Below, in pieces: positions 45,141-56,713 of a DNA stretch of 64,000 nt (the first letter of the stretch is position 1; each line of letters begins with the position of its first letter). Under the pieces are notes generated by a model. That model did no database searches. It was not told the origin of the DNA and worked only from the letters and a program-made list of their open reading frames with translations. The stretch is from Sabellastarte sp. h YS-2021 (Eukaryota; Annelida; Polychaeta; Sabellida; Sabellidae). The position numbers were made by a program, and so were the translations under genes. Where the stretch lies: assembly GCA_964017235.1 (NCBI GenBank), contig OZ024930.1:155682221-155746220 (forward strand). Direction: 5' to 3'.

Positions 45141-47338
45141 AGAACTTAGTTTTTCAATTCCAGTGTAGCTATTATGACCCATAAAGACGCAGCTTATCAT
45201 AAACATTTTTTGATCATAACCAATGTAAAATACTTTTATTTATAATTATGCATGTACTGCATAGTAATGCTCAGTAATTAATTGTCTAAACAGCAGCAAT
45301 TGTGAACTGCAAGCGAACCTTTTTTTCTTGCAACCAAAGTAACATTTTTTCCCCACCAATATATTCAAGTTAGTTCTCAGTATAATACATAATTTTATTG
45401 GTATAGTAGGTATTAATTGATTTGAGAAACATAGTCATCTTGTAACATTATTTCAAGAAACAACCACATTGCAGGGATAGTAAATGTTACAAATAATACG
45501 CCGAGTTTAACTATTATCAGGATAGATCTCTGTATACATTGCAACAATATTTACATTCTAAGTACTCTGTACAGTGATACAAGAGAATTCAATACATTTA
45601 TCAACCACATCTAGTAAAACTAATTAGGATTTGAGCATCAACATTTATAAAACTTGATGCAATACTGCATTCAAAGTGCTAAATGCATCGAAGATGTCGA
45701 TTATAGAACAATAAATTTTCAATATGTCCAGGCCATAGTATGCAAAAGTTTGTCAGAGATAAGCCTTCAAATTAAGCAAGAGGTCACTTTCACTGCAAAT
45801 GTGCTTTTAGTAGCAGTGGGAATGAATAATGAGAGATAAATTAGACTTCTGATAAATATTTCAGTATCAGATGATTCATTTGCTCATTGCTGTATACTGA
45901 TACATTCCATAAAAATGTAATGCCAAGTACAATAATGGGCAGTTTACTTATTGGTAGATTTCATATTTCTTTCTCTGATACAAAATATCAAAACTTCTGA
46001 ATCCCATGTTCATCATACATGTGTATACATGTATTTCTATTCATGCTACAAAAATTACCAGTATCACCAACTATTTGTATTTTCACTTACTATACATCTA
46101 TGCTGCAATAGCTACACAAACAACTAAGCGTAGTTGGTAGATAAATGCTTTAATACATCACATAAAAGTTATTTGAAAATGAAAAAGACATTTTGTATTA
46201 CCACCAAATCAGACTCATTGAGATAAGTATAAACAATGTTAATATAATTTCGATCCAGGTTACGTTTTACATATTAAAAGTCAAATGTAAAACTCATTCT
46301 AAAACAGAAAGCCACACAAAATATTCTTTTCTGATTAGCATCCATTAACATTAACTATATTAGAATCCATATAAGTTCTTACAACAATGGTTTGATCATG
46401 TATTTCTTTAAAAATATTTTGTTTTACAAAATTCCCACCAGTTATACATGCTCTCATTCCTTAGAGAGCATTATTCATCATAAATAAGCACTATTTCATT
46501 GGCCTATTAGTTCTTCATCATAGTGGTGTTATGGGATTTTTTGGGAATCCCTGATACCTTTTTACAATAAAAACATTTAACATTTAAACTCATAAAAATG
46601 GTTTAACTAATATAACATAGGATACAACTTTGAAAAACAAAGATTTATTCTGTGATTTTTTATTGCCTATGTTGCTTAAACTATTTAAGTAGAAAAGGCC
46701 CAATCACTGTTACAATCAAATCTCTTTCGCCCCATCTATTATTCTCATTCTTAGAAATTGCAAAGAAAAATTTCTATGAACAAGATTTTGTATATTCATG
46801 GGAAATTTAGACTTGTGAAAGGTAAAAACGACAAAAATGGATGCAATAGCTGTTCTGAAAACAGGTACCCTGAATATTTTATCTGTTAAACACCATGAAG
46901 GTGTGATTTATTTAAAAAAATGGATTGTAAATAGACTTTCTCTAAAAGTTTCAGAAAATCTGTACTGTTAGAATTTTTTCATTCTAAAATGTATTTTTCC
47001 TAATTCCATTCTCATTCTGAAGTTGGTGAATTAGACCTATAGTATTTAAATTTAGTCCTGTCAAACTATATTAGGATTTTTATTGAAGATTCGGTAAACT
47101 GTTAAACGTTCGTTTTTCGCTTTGAAAACAACCCAAGGGTAGAAAAATATTAGCTATTTATATTTCCACCCCACAAACCGTTCGTTATTATATTTTGTAC
47201 AGTGATCCCTTTTTGTTGTAAGAGAGTCTTTGGATCAAGTGAAGAGAGAGGCGCATTCAGTCGAAACGCCACTAAAACATGGGTCGAGGGGGGAGATGTT
47301 CCGTCGGTTTGCCACACCACCTGTGAATTGGTACCTAC
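45141..47338. other. Intergenic AT-rich stretch, nothing recognised
   Basis: About 2.2 kb without supportable coding, RNA or transposon features. Short open frames have no recognisable similarity. Confidence 0.4.
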
Positions 47339-47340
47339 TA

Positions 47341-47405
47341 CCTGGTGGTGGACCAGTTCATGCCCGCGTGAATAGGTACATGGGCGTGAACTGGTCCACC
47401 ACCAC
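47341..47405. mobile_element. Tiny TA-flanked palindrome (65 bp)
   Basis: A near-perfect stem (TGGTGGTGGACCAGTTCATG / inverse with one mismatch) of 23 bp surrounds a 16-nt loop. TA dinucleotides lie at 47339-47340 and 47406-47407. Either a minimal MITE or a hairpin with unknown origin. Confidence 0.5.
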
Positions 47406-47407
47406 TA

Positions 47408-47826
47408 GTGGCTTTCTGCCAGGAAACGCCCACCTTATATTTCTTTGTTGGAGGTCAAGGACAAATGCTTCTATAAGTATACAAAATGGGTGTTCACTGG
47501 TATTTCCAGTTTGCGGTAAAAATGGCCGATAATAGAGATAAATTATGAAAATATAAAGCTTTGAAACAAATGTAGCAACATGGTCCTCGATTATTACTTG
47601 TAGTGTATACCTTTTGACAATATGTTGGTAGAAGAATATAATATGTAGACGTGGTTACCTCGGCTCTACTTACTTGCGTGTAGAGCCGTGGCACTACCCC
47701 ACATAAAACTAGAGATTTGCTAAAAAATCATTTTCTATTGAATAAAACTTGATAATATGAAGCTGTTAATATAATTTAAATTCAATATATTATCTTCAGC
47801 ATGGGCGTTTACTGGTAGAAAGCCAC
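47408..47826. mobile_element. TA-flanked MITE (419 bp)
   Basis: The inverted ends are GTGGCTTTCTGCCAGGAAAC (left) and GTGGCTTTCTACCAGTAAAC (right, read inward). TA lies at 47406-47407 and 47827-47828. It contains a fragment of the MULE-like end at 47645-47765. Confidence 0.65.
47645..47765 (+). repeat. One end of the MULE-like family
   Basis: GTAGACGTGGTTACCTCGGC, the GGCTCTAC/GTAGAGCC hairpin and AAAACTAGAGATTTGCTAAA match both ends of 29346-30376. No partner end was found nearby. Confidence 0.7.
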
Positions 47827-47828
47827 TA

Positions 47829-48061
47829 CACAGGTGGTCACAGTTATGTCTGGGTCATAATTGTGTCCTTTAATTTTTTACTAAATGTACTACATTTATT
47901 TGGCTGATGGTTCAATTTTTAAAACTTTCATGAAATAAAATTGATTTCGAAGGAAATAATTTGAAGAAAAATATTCAAAATTCTGGTTGTAACATTTTAA
48001 AAACAAGCTCCAATAAAAATCGGACATTATTATGAACCGGACATAATTACGACCACCCGTG
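47829..48061. mobile_element. TA-flanked MITE (233 bp)
   Basis: The ends CACAGGTGGTCACAGTTATG and CACGGGTGGTCGTAATTATG (right, read inward) form an imperfect TIR of about 40 bp. TA lies at 47827-47828 (shared with the neighbour) and 48062-48063. Confidence 0.65.
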
Positions 48062-48118
48062 TACCATTGGAAAGTTTTGACCGTTCTTAGCAATTCACCG
48101 CCTGTGTGTTTATGTGTA

Positions 48119-49482
48119 CAGGGGGGACAGCAATTCGCGGCAGACAGCAATTCGCAAATTTCTATTGTACCTCATTTAAAACTAACATCTGTGTTGACAC
48201 TGAAGGAGCTTATAGCATAGAAGAGTGTGCAATATGTCTTGATACTTTTCTAAGATTTTAGAAGTGACAGCATGCAGGATTATAAAGATGAATAAAAAAG
48301 TTTATATGTCAGTGAGAAATATGTCTAACAAACTGTATCTGACTGATGCAAAGAGCTGTATGTTCTCTAAACTGTGTCTGGGGTCAATATAAATACTATT
48401 TATAACTTCATTAAGTGCTAGAATACAATTAGAAGAATTGATCTTTAGCTTTAATTATTGTTTGCAAAGTGTTTAACAGTTTTTGTAACTTTCTTGGGAA
48501 CAGTATAAAATAATCGGCGAAATGCTGTCCACTTTCCAACAGCCCTAATCTTATTGACCTTTTGCATTCACGTCACTATATGACGTCAGGATGACGTTTT
48601 TATTGAACAACGTCCATTTTGGAGGGCAAAACACGGATTATTAGTGCTGTACTTTGATAAAAAAAATTAGACTTACGCCTTTTAAAATCATATATTTGAG
48701 TTCAGTAAAAAGGGAAATAATTCTAAATATACTCCTTAATGAAGGCACAGCTTTTAAAAAAATATTATTTTGTCTTTAATTATTATTTTGATATTTATAG
48801 GAACTTTTGTCAGTTTTTACTTGCGAACGAGAAACACTTACACTAAACAATTTTATCAAAAATACACAACTTTTAAATTATTATTACTCTTTGAATAATT
48901 TGTTATTTTTAGTTCTGTAAAAACTATATTGATGTAAAGGAAATCAACAGTTTGGTAAAATGAAAATAAGGAATTCTTCTGTAGTCTAACATTTTTATAT
49001 TCGCCTGTACTTAGGACACACATTACAGAAAAATGGATATTTTGCATTTTACTACAAGTTTAATACTCTATATCTAATGTTATTTTTGAAACAGTACCAG
49101 ATAGACTAGTGCTTGTACATTTATGTGTGCAATTTTAAAGTCAATAAGATGCATATTTATTTTATAATTCATTTTTAAAATAAGGTATCTCTTCTCATAT
49201 ATCCAGTCTGTTTTACACAGACATGTGCGTTCAAGAGTGATGTTTTGCCGTCCAAATGATGATACGTAACATTGTGACGTAGGATGCAAAGGGTCAATTG
49301 TCATGGGACAAGTTCTGTCGTTGTATTTGTACTTATCACAAAATACATTTTATGTTGCTACCATCATTTTACAGTTTGAGGAACCTCTCTTCATTCTGAT
49401 CACTTTTATGAAACCACACTGCATATTTGTTCTCAAGAAACTGCATTTTGCTGTTTTTATGGGCGAATCGCTGTCCCCCCTG
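48119..49482. mobile_element. TA-flanked TIR transposon (1364 bp) inside family D
   Basis: The left end is CAGGGGGGACAGCAATTCGC; the right end is GGGCGAATCGCTGTCCCCCC followed by TG. TA lies at 48117-48118 and 49483-49484. The uninterrupted family-D copy near 28803 supplies the empty site. No transposase-like ORF; non-autonomous. Tc1/mariner-type target choice, superfamily otherwise unassigned. Confidence 0.85.
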
Positions 49483-49619
49483 TAGATGTAAACAAGCACA
49501 AATCACAAAGAGAAAGAAATAAAAGAAATCACAATATTTCGCTATCCACCATGCAAAAGATACGTATATATTTCATTTGTTATACATTTTCTGAGGTTAT
49601 TTATCAAAATCCAGAGTAC

Positions 49620-50100
49620 TAGACCGTGTTTTCTCACTTTTCTGTCCCAAAATATGCCTTTTTAAAACTGATGGATGGCATTTTGGGACAGAGTTCCTCG
49701 CCACACAAAAAACTTCAATATCTGAAAATTACTGTCACTTTAAAATATCCACTTAAATGTATTAACAGTATAAAGCATTTAGATGCAGGAACACAATTTT
49801 CTGTGTTTTCAGTAATAGAGACACTTTTTCTGCACTTCCTGTTTGTATAAACAATGATGAAATTTTGCAAGTGAAATAAATTGTGCTAAATATATCCATT
49901 AACTAGGCAAAAAGTTTATTTCTTTTAATGCGGGGCACATCCTTGATACTCAAGGTGGTAGCCTAGTACATGTTTAATGTCCGGATGTGTGCCATCTGTT
50001 GCCCTTCAGGACGTTTATGTTTTTTGCATACTTCTGCCATTTGTCTCTCGCCAATACATCCATCTTTTAAATATTGGCTGAGAGACAGATTAATCGGTCC
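49620..50100. mobile_element. hAT-like MITE (about 481 bp) inside family D
   Basis: Starts TAGACCG and ends CGGTCC(A). Flanks CAGAGTAC (49612-49619) and AAGAGTAC (50101-50108) are a 7-8 bp target duplication. A subterminal inverted repeat GTCTCTCGCCAATA/TATTGGCTGAGAGAC is near the right end. The empty site is CTGAGTACGAAACAC near 28930. Confidence 0.7.
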
Positions 50101-50464
50101 AAGAGTACCGAAACACTTCATTTAACATGTTTTTTATAACAAAAGCATGTGTATTCTGCATCTTTGTTGTCATTAGAGGAAATGGGGTTTCTTAACCTGT
50201 ACAGTTACTTTTGGAGATGATTTTTATTGATTATTTAAATTACAAGCATATGTTTTTAAAATTATTGGGGTTTCAGATATTTTTTTATGTGAAGAAAAGT
50301 ATTAACTAATAAATTTGGACAATTGTTAAGAAAACCAACAGTTGCATATGTTAATTACTTGAAAATAGTTGTGTACATATTTGCTCAATATTTTTGATAA
50401 AATGTTGTACTCACTAGAGGTATGCAGTTGAAAAAAAAATAGTTTCAATAAATTTATTAGTTTT

Positions 50465-51715
50465 TACCCCGCAGCCCTTAAGGGCTGTCGGGGTATTGTT
50501 TTCACTCATGGTGTCCGGATGGGCGGGCGTCCTGGCGGGCAGGCGGCAGGAAAAAGTTTGTCCGGGCTGTATCTCAGAAACCGTAAGGTGTAGGAAGTTG
50601 ATACTTGGTAGGGACATTGGTTAGGGGGTGTAGGTGTGCAATGTCATGGTGTGACCTTGATTTGACCTTGCCGTGGTGACCTTGAGTTTGAAAATCTTGT
50701 CCGGGCTATATCTCAGAAACCGTAAGGTGTAGGAAGTTGATATTTGGTAGGTACATTGGTTAGGGGGTGTAGTTGTGCAACGTCATGGTCTGACCTTGAT
50801 TTGACCTTTGACCTTGCCGTAGTGACCTTGACCTATAAAATCTTGTCCGGGCTATATCTAGGAAACCGTAAGGTGTAGGAAGTTGATATGTGGTAGGGAC
50901 ATTTGTTAGGGGGTGTAGGTGTGCAACGTCGTAGTCTGACCTTGATTTGACCTTTGACCTTGTTGTAGTGACCTTGACCTATAAAATCTTGTCCGGGCTA
51001 TATCTCAAAAACCATAAGGTGTAGGAAGTTGATACTTGGTAGGGATATTGGTTAGGGGGTGTAGTTGTGCAACATCATGGTCTGACCTTGATTTGACCTT
51101 GCTAGTGACCTTGACCTATGAAATTTTGTCCGGGCTATATCTCAGATACCGTAAGGTGTAGGAAGTTGCTACTTGGTAGGGATATTGGTTAGGGGGTGTA
51201 GGTGTGCAACGTCATGGTGTGACCTTGATTTGACCTTTGACCTTGCTGTAGTGACTTTGACCTATAAAATCTTGTCCGGGCTATATCTCGCAAACCGTAA
51301 GGTGTAGGAAGTTGATATTTGGTAGGTACATTGGTTAGGCGTGTAGGTGTGCAACGTCATGGTCTGACCTTGATTTGAGCTTTGACCTTGCTGTAGTGAC
51401 TTGACCTTTAAAATCTTGTCCGGGCTATATCTCAGAAACCGTAAGGTGTAGGAAGTTGATACTTGGTAGGGACATTGGTTAGGGGGTGTAGGTGTGAAGC
51501 ATCATGGTCTGACCTTGATTTGACCTTTGACCTTGCCATAGTGACCTTGACCTATAAAATCTTGTCTGGTCTATATCTCGAAAACCGTAAGGTGTAGGAA
51601 GTTGATACTTGATAGGGACATTGGTTATCAGCTATAAGTGTGTATTGTCATGGTGTGACCTTAATTTGACCTTTGACCTTGTCGTAGTGACCTTGACCTT
51701 TAAAATCTTGTTGCA
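50465..51715 (-). mobile_element. Family-B element, minus strand, with terminal hairpin
   Basis: Begins (3' end on the minus strand) with a hairpin at 50465-50495 (stem CAGCCCTT/AAGGGCTG within ACCCC/GGGGT) and the GTGAAAACAATACC-type end, then eight units of about 145 bp anchored by CCGTAAGGTGTAGGAAGTTG. Each unit has TGACCTTGATTTGACC and often TGACCTTTGACCT. It stops where a LINE tail begins at 51718. Confidence 0.8.
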
Positions 51716-51775
51716 CCTTTGGGTCTGTCTTTTGATGCAGATTAAGCACTGTTAATTCATATTAGAATTTATTAA
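51716..51775 (+). mobile_element. LINE 3' tail fragment
   Basis: GGGTCTGTCTTTTGATGCAG, ATTAAGCACTG and ATATTAGAATTTATTA resemble the 3' terminus of the LINE at 11228-12222 (AATCTGTCTTTTGACAGAGA, TTAAGCGCT, TATTAGAATTAGAATA). Only the last 60 bp remain. Confidence 0.6.
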
Positions 51776-52089
51776 GAATTTTACTTTCATAACTTTCCAT
51801 TGTAAGAGATAGAATTTTATCAAGTGAGCCACAGATTTTGCTCCAACACCGCACATAAGGATTCATTAAATGTATTACCACTTCTGTATGCATGGTAATA
51901 TTCAAAACCTCTAAACCATAATTCGGCCATGCAGATGTAGATAAAGATTGTTGAATTTTAGTTTACTGATTAATGCTGTCATCTTGTTATTGAATTATCT
52001 TGTTTTAATACTTCATCTTTACATGCATTATCTTTCTTTTAAACATTATTTTCTCCATTTAAACATTGTTTGGAACTTTATATAACTGA

Positions 52090-52197
52090 CAGTGCTCTGA
52101 AAGTATCCTGAACTTTGTACTGGTACAGTACTTCTATATCTCGTGGTGTTGAAAATATTTCCCTAGGCTGTGGGGTACGGGCATCTCTGATGCTATT
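52090..52197 (+). repeat. Dispersed repeat, copy 3, at the DIRS left boundary
   Basis: GTACTTCTATATCTCGTGGT, GTTGAAAATATTTCCC and GGCATCTCTGATGCTATTTT match the inverse of 18298-18395. The match stops where the DIRS inverted end begins, so this is the insertion site of DIRS. Confidence 0.6.
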
Positions 52198-52503
52198 TTT
52201 TATTGCGTTAATACATCCTATCCAATGGACAATTGCTTTACCGGTCGGCGCGACCGGTCCCGCCAAACGCCAGAAAAAGACGTCCTGTATAGAATACCGG
52301 CAGGACCGATCAGGAGAGTGCATTCGCCAGGTGGCGCATCATACTTCCTCTTCCTGTCTAGACATCGTGACGTCATAGCATCTTTTTCGTTTGGCGCGTG
52401 GAGAGTGAAGACATGTTTTCAACCACAAGGAAATTTTGGTTTTATACCGAACTCATCCGTTTTATTTCATATTTGAAGTAATTCAGAAGTTTTATCTACA
52501 ACC

Positions 52504-54420
52504 ATGTCATCACCAGGACAAAGACGAGGTTCATGCGGACACGCTATGGCTGGGTTCGACACCCATTCCAAGTGTGCACATTGTAGGGACAAAGGGCTAG
52601 GCGATGACCCCTGCGTCCTGAAGAAGGAATGCGTGGTTTCTAAAGGGTTTACCCCTGAGCAGTCCCTTCAGCTGGCTACGCCTACCTATAAGGACAGAAA
52701 AGATAAGAAGACGACCTCCAATGCCACGACCTCATCCACCCCCACTCTCGTGGACCCAGCACACGTTAGCGTACTGGGTAAAGTGGAAAAGGTCAAGGCT
52801 GTGCAGACGACACCTTCCAAGAAGACGAAACGTAGTGAGTCTCCCAAGCCGTCTACCAGTAAGAAAAGATCTTCAAGCAGTAGACCTACCCCTGAAGATC
52901 TCCATCATCTGGATGACAAGTGGGGAGAAAGATTTTCCAGACTTGAAGCTATGCTGCTAGCCAAGGCTTTCACAGTGCCGGTTGAACCGGTTGTGAAGCC
53001 GGCTTCAGATGTGACTCCCTCTCAGAAGCCATTTTTTGACCCTGGTGTCACCACCAGCAGTCTTCCTGTGGAGAAGAGTCTACCAGCTGAGAAATCCGGT
53101 CCCTGCCTTGACCAGGCTACCGGTAGTGCTGTAGAGGAGATGTAGACTGCCACCCAGCCCCTTGGGGCTCCCGGTGCAGGGATAGCAACCCAGCCTGTTT
53201 AGGCCCCCGGTTCATTCCCAGAGGTTCAGCCCACCGGTGATGTGGATCTAAGTGCAGCCTCTGACAGTGAAGCTGACCAGTGCAGTGAAACCGGTTCCCT
53301 GGATGGTGACATCCACCGGGACCGGTCAGCAGACAAGGATGCCTCCAGAGATGATCCTGAGACTGAGCCCACTGAGGAGGCTAACTACAGGGAAACAATG
53401 AGGGGTGTGAGGAGTTTCATGAACTGGCACAGGGTTCCTGAGTTTGAAACTGTCCTCTACTGCAGATGGCAACCCCTTTGCCGGTACCCGTGTCCAGCCA
53501 ACCGGTAAAGTCAGTGTGAAACTTCCTGTGGATGACTGGTTTTGCAGGAAGATGTCCAGTCTTAACCTCACAATCAAGGAAGGCTACCCAACCAGAAACA
53601 CTGACAACACTGGCCTCCTCAGAGATCAGTTCATCAAAACCCCTAGACCGTTTAGATGGTATGGGATGCATGCTGAGAAAGACAGTGACAGTTCTGCAGT
53701 TCGTACCTGGTTACCGGAACCGGCCAAACTCAACCACTCTTTCAGCAGGGTTGCCAGAATAAATTTGCCTTCTGCTCCACCCTCTCGAGCCTTCAGTCAG
53801 GATCTCCTCAGACGCTGGGAGAGGGCAGCTCGTGAACAGACAATAATGTGTAACCAGGCTGCTGGTTTGTCAAGGTGCCTGACCAGGGTTCAGGACTCGA
53901 TGAACTATCAGTTAAAAACCCTGCGTCTGGACAGTAAAGGCAAGTCATCTGAAAAGATGAAACAGGCTGTTAGTCAACTGGAGTACTTGACCACTTTCAA
54001 CCGGTCAGTGGCCAGGACTATGCAAGACCTTTCAGAAGCAGTTTTTATTAACATGGCCAACTTCACCCTGGCTCGCCGGGATAGTTACTTGGACTATCTT
54101 CATGCTGGAGTTAAGCAGGATACGTTGCACGCCTTGAGAACGTCACCAGTTCATTTGAATGCCTTATTTCTGGACCAGCTTCTATCAAAAGCTGAGGAAG
54201 AAATCTGTAAGAGCGAAGAGTGGCGTTCTTCCGGTACTTCACACCGACAGCCAAGTCGCTTCCACCCATATGCTGCAAGTGACAAGGTTACTAGCCATCA
54301 CACTGACAAGAAGAACGTCCCTGCTTGGAAACAGATAAGCAGCAGGCTAGGAAAGGTCGTGGCAAGGCCTCAACTTTCACACAGAAGCCTGTCAAGGGGT
54401 TCAAGTCTCATAAATGACAA
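52504..54420 (+). pseudogene. DIRS gag-like ORF (interrupted)
   Basis: Starts ATG at 52504 with a Cys/His segment (CGHAMAGFDTHSKCAHCRDK) and a Ser/Lys/Pro-rich linker. Two in-frame TAG codons (53143-53145 and 53200-53202) break it. The frame stays open to 53508, and a +1 shift near 53450 leads into ADGNPFAGTRVQPTGKVSV, WFCRKMSSLNLTIKEGYPTR and DQFIKTPRPFRWYGMH, text typical of the gag-like protein of DIRS elements. The gag product packages element RNA; here it cannot be made intact. Confidence 0.75.
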
Positions 54421-54606
54421 TCACTGTATATTTCCAGTGACCGGTCAGAAGAACTCTGTACTTATTACCGGTCAGGGAGACTTGAACCCAGCACCAGTGG
54501 TGTCAGAGAACAGCAAAGTGACTTTAAATTTCAATGTAGACTCTCATGTTGCAAATGCTCATATTGTCACCGGGTTGCCACAAAGGAGAGGCGTAAATCC
54601 CACCTT

Positions 54607-56713
54607 TTGTCAAATGTACACAGAAATAAAATATGTGAAAAATGTTTCTTGTGTAGGTCACTTGTGTTCTGTAAATCTTGTCACCAATGCCCAACATGCT
54701 GTTATAGATCCTCCTGTAGGGGCGAGGTTAAACCAGTGTTGGGAGAAATGGGAAGCCTTGGGTTCGAGTCCAAAAGTAGTCACCACACTGAGGGAGGGTT
54801 ATACTCTTCCATTCCGGTTCAGACCTCACTTAACAAGGTCACCGACTGTAATAAGCAACTACCACAATCCAACCAAGCAGTCCTTCCTTGTGGAGGCACT
54901 GCATCAGCTGATAAACAAAAATGCAGTCGAACCGGTGGAAAACCCAAACTCACTGGGGTTTTACAACCGGCTATTTTTGGTACCCAAACCCAACAACCGG
55001 TGGAGACCGATTCTGGACTTAAGCACCTTGAACACCTTTTTGAACACAGGGTCGTTCAAGATGGAGACCCCAGAGACAATAAGAACCTCCCTACAGTCAG
55101 GGGAGTGGGTCACATTCATAGATTTCAAAGAAGCATACTTCCACATACCAATGCACAGTCAGTCCAGGAAGTACATGCGTTTTCACCTTCAGGGTCGGTC
55201 CACAGCCCCCATGGAGTTCACAGTGGTCACCAAAGAGGTCAAACTCATGGCACTTCAAAAGGGTATAAGGATCCACCAGTACCTAGACGACTGGCTGGTG
55301 AGAGCCTCTACCCACGACACCTGTCTCCAGCATACTCAAACCCTGATCACACTGTTTCAGGATCTAGGGTGGCTGGTGAACAGGGAAAAATCAGAACTGG
55401 TCCCACAACAGGTCTTCAACTTCGTAGGTTACCAGTTCGACCTGAAAGTGGGCAGGGTCAGACCAACAGAGGAACGTTGACAGACCTTGACAGACAAGAT
55501 CAGATCAATACTGTCGGATCCGGTATGCCCGGTCCGGAAATTTATGTCCCTCATAGGGCTACTCACAGCAACAGAAAAACAAGTCCACTTAGGGCGACTC
55601 CACATGAGACCCATACAGTGGCACTTGAAAAACAACTGGAGGGTCCCAGAATCACTGGAAAAGGTGAAACCAGTTCCCAAGTCCCTCCACCCCCATCTAA
55701 GGTGGTTGCTGGAGGAAAGCAATGTGCTACTAGGTCAACCATTACACCCTCTAAAACATGCTCTGCAGATCTTTACAGACGCATCAAACGAAGGGTGGGG
55801 CGCTCACTTGGACGACCATACTGCAAGAGGAACTTGGTCCCTTCCAGAGAGCAAGTTACACATAAACCACTTAGAGCTAAAGGCTGTATTTCTAGCTCTA
55901 AAAGAGTTTCGAACCCTGGTCTGCAACAAGACAGTGTTGATAGCTACAGACAACACGACAGTGGTTGCCTATATCAACAAAGAGGGGGGGATGAAGTCGG
56001 GCTCACTGTGTGCCCTACTGTGGAGAATCCTGTCCTGGTGCACCAGACAACAGGTGACCCTCAGGGCACGTCACATCCCCGGCCGGCTGAACGTGATAGC
56101 AGACAAGCTATCCAGACTTGGCCAGACCATTCAAACAGAGTGGTCACTTCATCCAGCAGTGTTCCAGGCTGTATGCTCAAGGTGGCACCAGCCACAAGTG
56201 GACCTGTTTGCCACCAGATTCAACAACAAACTGCCACAGTTTGTGTCACCGGTGCCAGACCCCCAGGCTTGGGCAGTGGATGCACTCAGCCTCTCCTGGG
56301 AGGACCCGGACCCATACGCCTTCCCACTGGCAGCCATCTTGGGCAAAGTGGTGGAGAAGCTTCAGGACTACCCCTGCAACAGAATAATTCTGATTGCTCC
56401 AGGGTGGCCCAACATGCCTTGGTTTTGGGACCTGGTGGCAATGTCAAGCCAGATCCCACTGTGTCTGCCCTGCATACCAAACCTAGTGTCTCAGCCTTTC
56501 AACCAGGTCCTTCACAGGAACCTGTCGAATCTGAACCTACATGCCTGGCTCCTAGAGCCTCAGCGATCAAGGAGCAAGGTTTCTCTGAGGCAGTGGCAGC
56601 ACGAATTGAGGCTCCTCAAAGAAGATCAACCAGATCTGTCTATGAGGCAAAGTGGACCATTTTTACAAAGTGGTGCCTCAGTAATCAGGTGGACTTCAGG
56701 GCACCACCTTTGA
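54607..56713 (+). pseudogene. DIRS reverse transcriptase-RNase H-C-terminal domain (broken)
   Basis: A Cys-rich segment (ICEKCFLCRSLVFCKSCHQC, 54631-54690) is in one frame. The reverse transcriptase follows in the frame open 53444-55480: TLPFRFRP, LFLVPKPNNRWRPILDLSTL, VTFIDFKEAYFHIPM and the catalytic HQYLDDWL. Just after YMRFHLQGRS the conserved block before TAPMEF is missing, an in-frame deletion of about a dozen codons. A TGA at 55478-55480 interrupts. RNase H follows in the same frame (IFTDASNEGWG, HINHLELKAVF, LIATDNTTVV, VIADKLSR), then a domain with VDLFATRFNNKLPQFVSPVP and IILIAPGWPNMPWFWDL, the position of the methyltransferase-like part of DIRS. Confidence 0.85.

Larger units (their letters stand above)
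48064..50170 (+). repeat. Family-D repeat split by two transposons
   Basis: Pieces at 48064-48118, 49483-49619 and 50102-50170 line up with 28750-28990. The gaps are the TA element (48119-49482) and a hAT-like MITE (49620-50100). Confidence 0.75.

Noticed and set aside
52078-52323. Minus-strand 81-codon frame, similar to one at 62553-62750
   Set aside because: Both are the DIRS left-end region and its inverted copy; similarity reflects the repeat, not a gene.
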